From: Nitrospinaceae bacterium | GTDB taxonomy: Bacteria; UBA8248 | Direction of reading: 5' to 3' | DNA: 64,000 nt | Assembly: GCA_018669005.1 (NCBI GenBank) | Contig: JABJAL010000079.1 | Location: forward strand, 43,108-107,107 | Shown: positions 59,369 through 64,000 of the stretch, in pieces | How the letters are laid out: every line of letters starts with the position of its first letter | How positions within the stretch are numbered: the stretch's first letter is position 1 | Program-made: the position numbers and the translations under genes | Notes under the pieces: model-generated | Databases searched by the model: none | Told to the model about the DNA's origin: nothing | Seen by the model: the letters and a program-made list of their open reading frames with translations, nothing else

Positions 59369-60337
59369 CTAGTCGATGAGCCCCACGCCCCGAAGATCGC
59401 CTTCGAGCTCTTTTTTCTCATCCGCCGTCAGCGGAATCATCGGCGCCCGCGAGGGGCCACCCGACATTCCCATCAGGGACATCCAGTACTTGAGCGCCGG
59501 AATCGGGAAGGCACCTCTCGACCACGGACCCCAGATCCATTTGTCCATCACCCGGCGCATCGGATTCATCACCTCGCTCGCCGTCCAGGCCTCATCGACA
59601 TTTCCCACATCGATGAGGTCGGTGTACTTCTGCATGGTGAGGTTGCCCGTGCGCTGATAGAGGAACGGGTCGGGGCCGCTCATGAACGTCTGCTGTTTGT
59701 GATAGGCCCTGTTGTAGAACCACTGTGTCTCCATCGGATCGCTCACAACGATGTCATCGCCCACCGCATGGCGCACTTCATCGCAATGATATTTCGGCTG
59801 GGCGTTCTTAACGCAGCAGATGTTCTCGTTGTCACCCACCAGCTCTTTGATGAGCTGAGGCGAGAGCGAATAGCCGGTCGCCCCGGTGTTGAAGAGCGAA
59901 ACACCCAAGTCCACGTTGTCGCAAACATATTTAAAGTAGGCACGGACCCGCTCGGGAATCCCCTGGGCGCCCAGATACGGATTCGCCAGAATTGCGTAGG
60001 TCGCACCCGCCTCGGCCGCAGCGTTCGTCAGTTCGACCGCCTCTTTCGCCGAGGTGTGGCCGGTGTGTGCGATAATGGGCACATCGCCCGCCTCATCGCA
60101 GGAGATCTCCTGGCCGCGAAGGCGCTCTTCTTTGGTCATGCACCAGAACTCACCAATCATGCCGCCGATAAAAAAGCCCTTGATGTCAAGGTCATCGATG
60201 TAGTGACGAATGTCGGCGCGATACGCGTCCTCGTCGATATTGTCGTTCTTATCGAAGGGATAGGGTATCGCCGCCCATATGCCCTTCATGTTGTCTTTGC
60301 AGTAAGTCCTTGCGTCAGATTTTTTGTAGGAAGCCAT
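59369..60337 (-). CDS. DapA/NanA-fold aldolase-like protein with altered active site
   Basis: A 322-residue TIM-barrel of the dihydrodipicolinate synthase/N-acetylneuraminate lyase family. The Schiff-base Lys appears to be K177 (NICCVKNAQ). The usual GTTGE motif reads GMIGE (residues about 59-63), and the Tyr of the Y-N-x-P motif is F149 (LFNTGATGYSLSP). Two of the three catalytic residues seen in dihydrodipicolinate synthase are therefore changed. Several Cys (C66, C80, C174, C175 and others) are unusual. GAGGAG precedes the ATG. It sits between two acyl-CoA dehydrogenase genes. It likely acts on a different 2-oxoacid chemistry or is a non-canonical aldolase. Confidence 0.87.
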   Translation of the reverse strand: MASYKKSDARTYCKDNMKGIWAAIPYPFDKNDNIDEDAYRADIRHYIDDLDIKGFFIGGMIGEFWCMTKEERLRGQEISCDEAGDVPIIAHTGHTSAKEAVELTNAAAEAGATYAILANPYLGAQGIPERVRAYFKYVCDNVDLGVSLFNTGATGYSLSPQLIKELVGDNENICCVKNAQPKYHCDEVRHAVGDDIVVSDPMETQWFYNRAYHKQQTFMSGPDPFLYQRTGNLTMQKYTDLIDVGNVDEAWTASEVMNPMRRVMDKWIWGPWSRGAFPIPALKYWMSLMGMSGGPSRAPMIPLTADEKKELEGDLRGVGLID

Positions 60338-60384
60338 TTCTATCTCCTCGTTGATGGTTGAAAAAAGTTCGCCTCAGTATTTGA

Positions 60385-61563
60385 TTACCATTCATCCTCA
60401 CCGGGAGGCTTGAGGAACGGCGCCGCCTTCAGCTTGACCGCCTCGTTTGTCCCGAAACCGTGCAAATAACTCAAAACATCACGCCAACATTTCTCGGGCG
60501 AGGGACGATCGGCATGATAGGTCGCGCCCGTCCTCCCCCATATATCCATCGCCATCCGGCACACCTTGATGCCCGCCTCGGAGGCAAACACCTTCGACAT
60601 GAGCCGCCGCTTCGAGTCATCGGTAGGTTTGTCGCCATGCCAGGCGGCGGCATAGAGAACCGTTCGCGCCGCCTCGATAAGCATGTACATCTCGGTGAGC
60701 GCCATCTTAGCCCATTGCTCCTCAAACGCCCCTGTCCGGTGGGCCGCCGAGAGCGCCAAGTCGTAGGCCAAACGCGAGGGGCCCATCACCGGTATCAGGG
60801 CGCCGCTCACCATACTGCGTAGAATCGACAGCCCGCCGTCCCACTCGCCGAATAGATTCGCAAGAGGGACGCGGCAATCCTGAAGAACTAGCTCACCATT
60901 TTGAAGAAGCCGCCTACCAAGTTTGCTGTGCGCCTCGCCGATGGTGAAGCCCGGCGTATCGCGGGGAACGAGGAAACAGGTGAGCCCCTCGCTCATGGGC
61001 CGCTCGGGGGCCGTGCGTGCAAAAATAAAATAATATTTTGCGAGCCCGCCATTTGAAATGTAGTGCTTCGTCCCGTTAAGAACGTAACTATCGCCGTCTT
61101 TCCTTGCGGTCATCCGGGGGCCTGCGCCGGGGGCATCGTAGAGCAAAAAAGTGTCGGTGCCGCTCTGGGGCTCCGTCGTAGCGAGGGCGAGTAAGGCTCT
61201 GGGATCACTCAAAAAATCGCCCAAATAGCGCTCGCGCTGATCGGGTGTTGTCTCGTCTGTGAGGAGGCGCGTAAATTTGTAGGTCTGATCGAGCGAAACG
61301 GCAACCCCCAGATCACCATATGCCATCTCCTCGGTGACCATGGCCTGAACCAGGTGGCGCGCCCCAAAGCCCCCATGCTCTTTGGGCACAGTTAGCGTCC
61401 TGAGCCCCGCCGCGTCTATCTTCTCGGTGATCTCCCAAGGATAGGCCTCATCGGGTGGGTAATTCCGGTCCCTCTCTGCGGCAATAGGAAGAAGGTCCTC
61501 GCGCGCAATTTGCCGAGCCCGGCGGACCATCTCTTGCTCTTCGGGTGTTAGATCCGGCTCCAA
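60385..61563 (-). CDS. acyl-CoA dehydrogenase-family protein
   Basis: A 392-residue acyl-CoA dehydrogenase with the classical EEMAYGDLGVAVSLDQTYKF-type region, then LALATTEPQSGTDT, the KHYISNGGLAKYY substrate-domain block and a C-terminal bundle containing DIWGRTGATYHADRPSPEK. The start is TTG 61563 after GGAGCTGAAA. It is not a close copy of the neighbour at 58186 by eye. Together with the DapA-fold gene between them it makes a three-gene minus-strand set that presumably oxidises an acyl-CoA; the substrate is not evident. Confidence 0.91.
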   Translation of the reverse strand: MEPDLTPEEQEMVRRARQIAREDLLPIAAERDRNYPPDEAYPWEITEKIDAAGLRTLTVPKEHGGFGARHLVQAMVTEEMAYGDLGVAVSLDQTYKFTRLLTDETTPDQRERYLGDFLSDPRALLALATTEPQSGTDTFLLYDAPGAGPRMTARKDGDSYVLNGTKHYISNGGLAKYYFIFARTAPERPMSEGLTCFLVPRDTPGFTIGEAHSKLGRRLLQNGELVLQDCRVPLANLFGEWDGGLSILRSMVSGALIPVMGPSRLAYDLALSAAHRTGAFEEQWAKMALTEMYMLIEAARTVLYAAAWHGDKPTDDSKRRLMSKVFASEAGIKVCRMAMDIWGRTGATYHADRPSPEKCWRDVLSYLHGFGTNEAVKLKAAPFLKPPGEDEW

Positions 61564-61612
61564 TTTCAGCTCCGAGGTTTATTCGATTCTATATTCGACG
61601 AGGTGTTCAATA

Positions 61613-62398
61613 TTACGATGCCCTGCTAGCTGCAACACCATTCGTCAGCATTGACGATAACGAATCGGCGGATTCAACTACCAGCCGCTCAAATTCTGAT
61701 TGCTCGGAACTCTCCATCCCCGCCGTGGGCATGGCCACCATGAGCACCGCGATGACATCGCCACCCGTGCCGCGAATCGGTGCGGCAATGCTCAGCGCAC
61801 CGAGAATGTGCTCCCCATCGCTGAGGGCATAACCCTTCTCGCGGACACACTTCAATTCATCAATATATTCGGTGGCTACTGTTATCGAACGGTCGGTGTA
61901 GCGCGTCAACCCGTATTCGCCGATCATCCTCTTTACCTGCTCTGGTGGCAGATGGGCGAGAAACACCTTCCCCCCGGCTCCAAAGTCCCAGGCGCGGCGC
62001 GCGCCCTGGGGCGAGTGAACACGGAGGTCGTCAGGACTCTCGATGCATTCGACGACCACCATGTCGTCGCCGTCTTTTATTCTAATCGAAACAGTTGCCT
62101 TGGTTTTAGCCACTAGTTTCTTCATGAGTGGCCGTGCCTCTGGCATCAGGTTGAATCTTCGGCTGGCCACGGAGCCGAGTTCAAAGGCGTGCAGACCCAA
62201 TAGGTATTTTCTGTTTTTAAGATTTTTTCTCAAAAAACCGACATCTTCAAGCGTCTTGACCGCCCGATGGACCCGGCTTTTGTGCAAACCAAGTTCATTG
62301 GAAATCTCTGTGATTCCCCATTCAAAATCCGTGTCCGTAAATAGCTGCAGGATTTCGAGCCCCCGCCGAAGCCCCTCGGAACGTCCACCCGAATTCAT
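61613..62398 (-). CDS. IclR-family transcriptional regulator
   Basis: A 261-residue regulator. The N-terminal winged helix (residues about 8-70: LRRGLEILQLFTDTDFEWGI, then LGLHKSRVHRAVKTLEDVGFL) is followed by an IclR effector domain ending RGTGGDVIAVLMVAMPTAGM. The start is ATG 62398 after GGGGGGAG; the frame extends to 62500 without a better signal. It is divergent from the CitE-like gene across about 160 bases and upstream on the same strand of the acyl-CoA dehydrogenase set, so it probably controls one of these in response to an organic acid. Confidence 0.93.
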   Translation of the reverse strand: MNSGGRSEGLRRGLEILQLFTDTDFEWGITEISNELGLHKSRVHRAVKTLEDVGFLRKNLKNRKYLLGLHAFELGSVASRRFNLMPEARPLMKKLVAKTKATVSIRIKDGDDMVVVECIESPDDLRVHSPQGARRAWDFGAGGKVFLAHLPPEQVKRMIGEYGLTRYTDRSITVATEYIDELKCVREKGYALSDGEHILGALSIAAPIRGTGGDVIAVLMVAMPTAGMESSEQSEFERLVVESADSLSSMLTNGVAASRAS

Positions 62399-62555
62399 TG
62401 TTCTCCCCCCAGGAACATTTGTTCTGATAATTTCACTGTACAGGCTGGGTGCCTTTTTTGTCAATGAATCCGGACCTTTCCAGCAGTTCACTGAAACCAA
62501 TCAGGCTGGTAGTATGCGCCGTCAAATTCTAAATAATCGAATCAAGGATTTTGTC

Positions 62556-63425
62556 ATGCGACCATTTCGAAGCTTGCTCTTTAGTCCGGGAATTCGTCCC
62601 GAAATGATGGAAAAAGCCCCGCGCTCGGGCGCAGACGGCCTGATCTTCGATCTGGAGGACTCGGTTCCCAACGATCGGAGACAAGAGGCACGCGGCTATG
62701 TAACCGAGGCGCTCAAACGGGAGGGCAATCCCCCGGTGTTCGTCCGGGCAAACCATCCCTCGACAGGCGAGATGGAAAAGGACTTAGAAGCCGTCGTTTC
62801 AGACGGGCTCTTTGGCATCATTCTCCCCAAGGTGGAAACACCGGGAGACGTCAAACGGATGGATATGGTGCTCTCGGATCTAGAGGCCCGCGCCGGCCTC
62901 TCTCCCGGCAGGGTAGTCATTCTCCCTCTTCTTGAGAGTTGCCGCGGCCTCCATTTCACCTATGAGATCGTTACCGCCTCCCCCCGGGTACAATCCATGG
63001 CCTTTTCAAGTGGCGAGGAGGGAGATTTCATGGTGGACATCGGCGGAAGGTGGACCCCTGAGGGCGAAGTTTTCCTTTACCCCAGGAGCCAACTCGTCTG
63101 CGAGACACGCGCGGCAGGAATTGGTGTTCTCCTCGATGGCGTGTTTATGAATCTAGTGGATGACGATGCCCTGCTCCGTGAGTGCAACCTGGCACGCAAC
63201 ATGGGGTACACCGGGAAAATGGCAATTCACCCCAAACAGGTTGCCGCGATTCATTCGGTGTTTACACCCTCGGCCGAGGAGATCGAATACAGCCGTGGAC
63301 TCATCGAGGCCTTTCGCGAGGCTGAGGCGAGTGGAAAAGCAGCGGTGCAATTTCGGGGCATGATGGTGGACTACGCAAACCTCAAGCGAGCGGAACAACT
63401 TCTCGCCCTGGCCGATTCGTTTTAA
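62556..63425 (+). CDS. HpcH/HpaI- or CitE-family aldolase/citrate lyase-like protein
   Basis: A 289-residue TIM-barrel protein of the CitE branch. It has the RSLLFSPGIRPEMMEKA opening, then GADGLIFDLEDSVP with the metal Glu/Asp, RANHPSTG, ILPKVETPGDV with the second Glu, and MGYTGKMAIHPKQV near residue 220. Stand-alone CitE-like proteins cleave or make malyl-, beta-methylmalyl- or citramalyl-CoA. The start is ATG 62556 after AAGGA, not the much longer frame that overlaps the IclR gene. A short-spaced CoA-ligase-type gene follows (18 bases), so a CoA thioester substrate is likely. Confidence 0.93.
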   Translation: MRPFRSLLFSPGIRPEMMEKAPRSGADGLIFDLEDSVPNDRRQEARGYVTEALKREGNPPVFVRANHPSTGEMEKDLEAVVSDGLFGIILPKVETPGDVKRMDMVLSDLEARAGLSPGRVVILPLLESCRGLHFTYEIVTASPRVQSMAFSSGEEGDFMVDIGGRWTPEGEVFLYPRSQLVCETRAAGIGVLLDGVFMNLVDDDALLRECNLARNMGYTGKMAIHPKQVAAIHSVFTPSAEEIEYSRGLIEAFREAEASGKAAVQFRGMMVDYANLKRAEQLLALADSF

Positions 63426-63443
63426 AAGAAAGGCACTTTTCAA

Positions 63444-64000
63444 GTGACATCCAAATCTTCTCTATCGCGTTTACTGCGTCCCGCCTCGGTGGCCATTGTG
63501 GGGCTCTCGGCGGATCAGACGAAACACGGCGGTCGCGTTCTCTCATTTCTCCGGAAAGTAGGGTTTGAGGGAGACATTTGGGGCGTTCATCCTAAGACAC
63601 CCGCCATCGATGGCGTCGAGGTGTATCCGTCTCTCAAGGAGGGGCCCACCTCGCCGGACGCCATAATACTTGCCGTACCCCCGCCCTCGATTCCGGGTGT
63701 ACTTGAGGAAGCCGCAGAGAGAAAAGCGGGCGGCGCCATTATTTTCAGCGGTGGGTTCGCCGAGGTCGGGGGCGAGGGGGAATCGCTCCAGAGGCGCGTC
63801 TGCGATATCGCCCGCGCCGGAGGGGTTCGGCTGCTGGGGCCAAATTCGGCAGGAATTATTTATCCACCCGCCCGGACAATTTTGAGCTTTCTCACCTGCC
63901 TTGAGCGGCCTGCCAAGGAAATTCGCCCGGGGCCCGTTGGGCTCATCACTCAGAGCGGCGGGACGGGGAGTTTCATGTTCAACCTGGCTGCGGATCGTGG
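63444..64000 (+). CDS. NDP-forming acyl-CoA synthetase, N-terminal part (cut by window end)
   Basis: At least 185 residues, open at the right edge. Start GTG 63444, 10 bases after AAGAAAGG. The CoA-binding Rossmann domain begins with RLLRPASVAIVGLSAD and continues with the HPKTPAIDGVEVYPSL, DAIILAVPPPSIPGVLEE and LLGPNSAGI segments. The succinyl-CoA synthetase-like flavodoxin domain starts with GPVGLITQSGGTGSFMF. This matches the alpha part of ADP/GDP-forming acyl-CoA synthetases (AcdA/Pat-like). It should activate or release the acid handled by the CitE-like gene upstream. The rest lies outside the window. Confidence 0.88.
   Translation, partial: MTSKSSLSRLLRPASVAIVGLSADQTKHGGRVLSFLRKVGFEGDIWGVHPKTPAIDGVEVYPSLKEGPTSPDAIILAVPPPSIPGVLEEAAERKAGGAIIFSGGFAEVGGEGESLQRRVCDIARAGGVRLLGPNSAGIIYPPARTILSFLTCLERPAKEIRPGPVGLITQSGGTGSFMFNLAADR

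Overview
The window is G+C-rich bacterial chromosome with short intergenic gaps, carrying about 55 protein genes on both strands. No rRNA, tRNA, CRISPR array, prophage or intact insertion sequence was seen. An RlpA-type lipoprotein, several lipobox proteins, a MgtE/ZnuABC envelope transport set, a sigma-54-type flagellin promoter and an HD-GYP protein point to a motile Gram-negative bacterium. The long-form HflX and the abundance of acyl-CoA dehydrogenases, luciferase-like monooxygenases, amidohydrolases and a tungsten-type aldehyde oxidoreductase suggest a metabolically broad lineage near the deltaproteobacterial/Tectomicrobia/Nitrospinota part of the tree. The phylum cannot be fixed from this sequence alone.

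Layout: 1-2.1 kb holds an Ldh2-type dehydrogenase, a VOC protein and a small membrane protein. 2.1-3.15 kb is a long intergenic region with a candidate structured transcript, then a sigma-54-like promoter and a leader with a CsrA-like hairpin before a large orphan flagellin (3.2-5.5 kb). 5.6-16.8 kb is mostly housekeeping: a luciferase-like monooxygenase, leuS, a YbgC-like thioesterase, mgtE, hflX, a lipoprotein and a fused double M16 peptidase. 17-25 kb holds a thioredoxin-like ferredoxin, a membrane-spanning pentapeptide-repeat protein, a tandem pair of unknown 245-residue proteins, a second monooxygenase, an AhpD-like protein, an HD-GYP protein and RlpA. 25-31 kb carries a YyaL-type protein, an amidohydrolase, an M20 peptidase and an alpha/beta hydrolase. 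31.4-36.8 kb is a co-directional set: flavin reductase, enoyl-CoA hydratase, acyl-CoA mutase large subunit and aldehyde:ferredoxin oxidoreductase. 37.4-43 kb has queE, a DUF350 protein and a sugar-nucleotide/glycosyltransferase cluster (LegB-like dehydratase, nucleotidyltransferase, CgeB-like transferase, methyltransferase, PIG-L deacetylase).

The most interesting block is 43.5-49.3 kb. It holds an EgtB/SenA-like enzyme, a glycosyltransferase that reads as SenB (selenosugar synthase), a convergent EgtD (hercynine-forming histidine methyltransferase), and a two-gene ABC importer whose binding protein is fused to its permease. Together they suggest a selenoneine (or ergothioneine-like) synthesis and uptake locus. 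Next to it, 49.9-53 kb is a complete zinc module (znuA divergent from zur-znuC-znuB) with a perfect 15-bp Zur-box palindrome between the two arms.

53-64 kb is catabolic: an alpha/beta hydrolase, an LVIVD-type beta-propeller, an Old Yellow Enzyme-family oxidoreductase, four small cupins in two duplicated pairs, two acyl-CoA dehydrogenases flanking a DapA-fold protein with altered active-site residues, an IclR regulator, a CitE-like lyase and a truncated NDP-forming acyl-CoA synthetase at the right edge.
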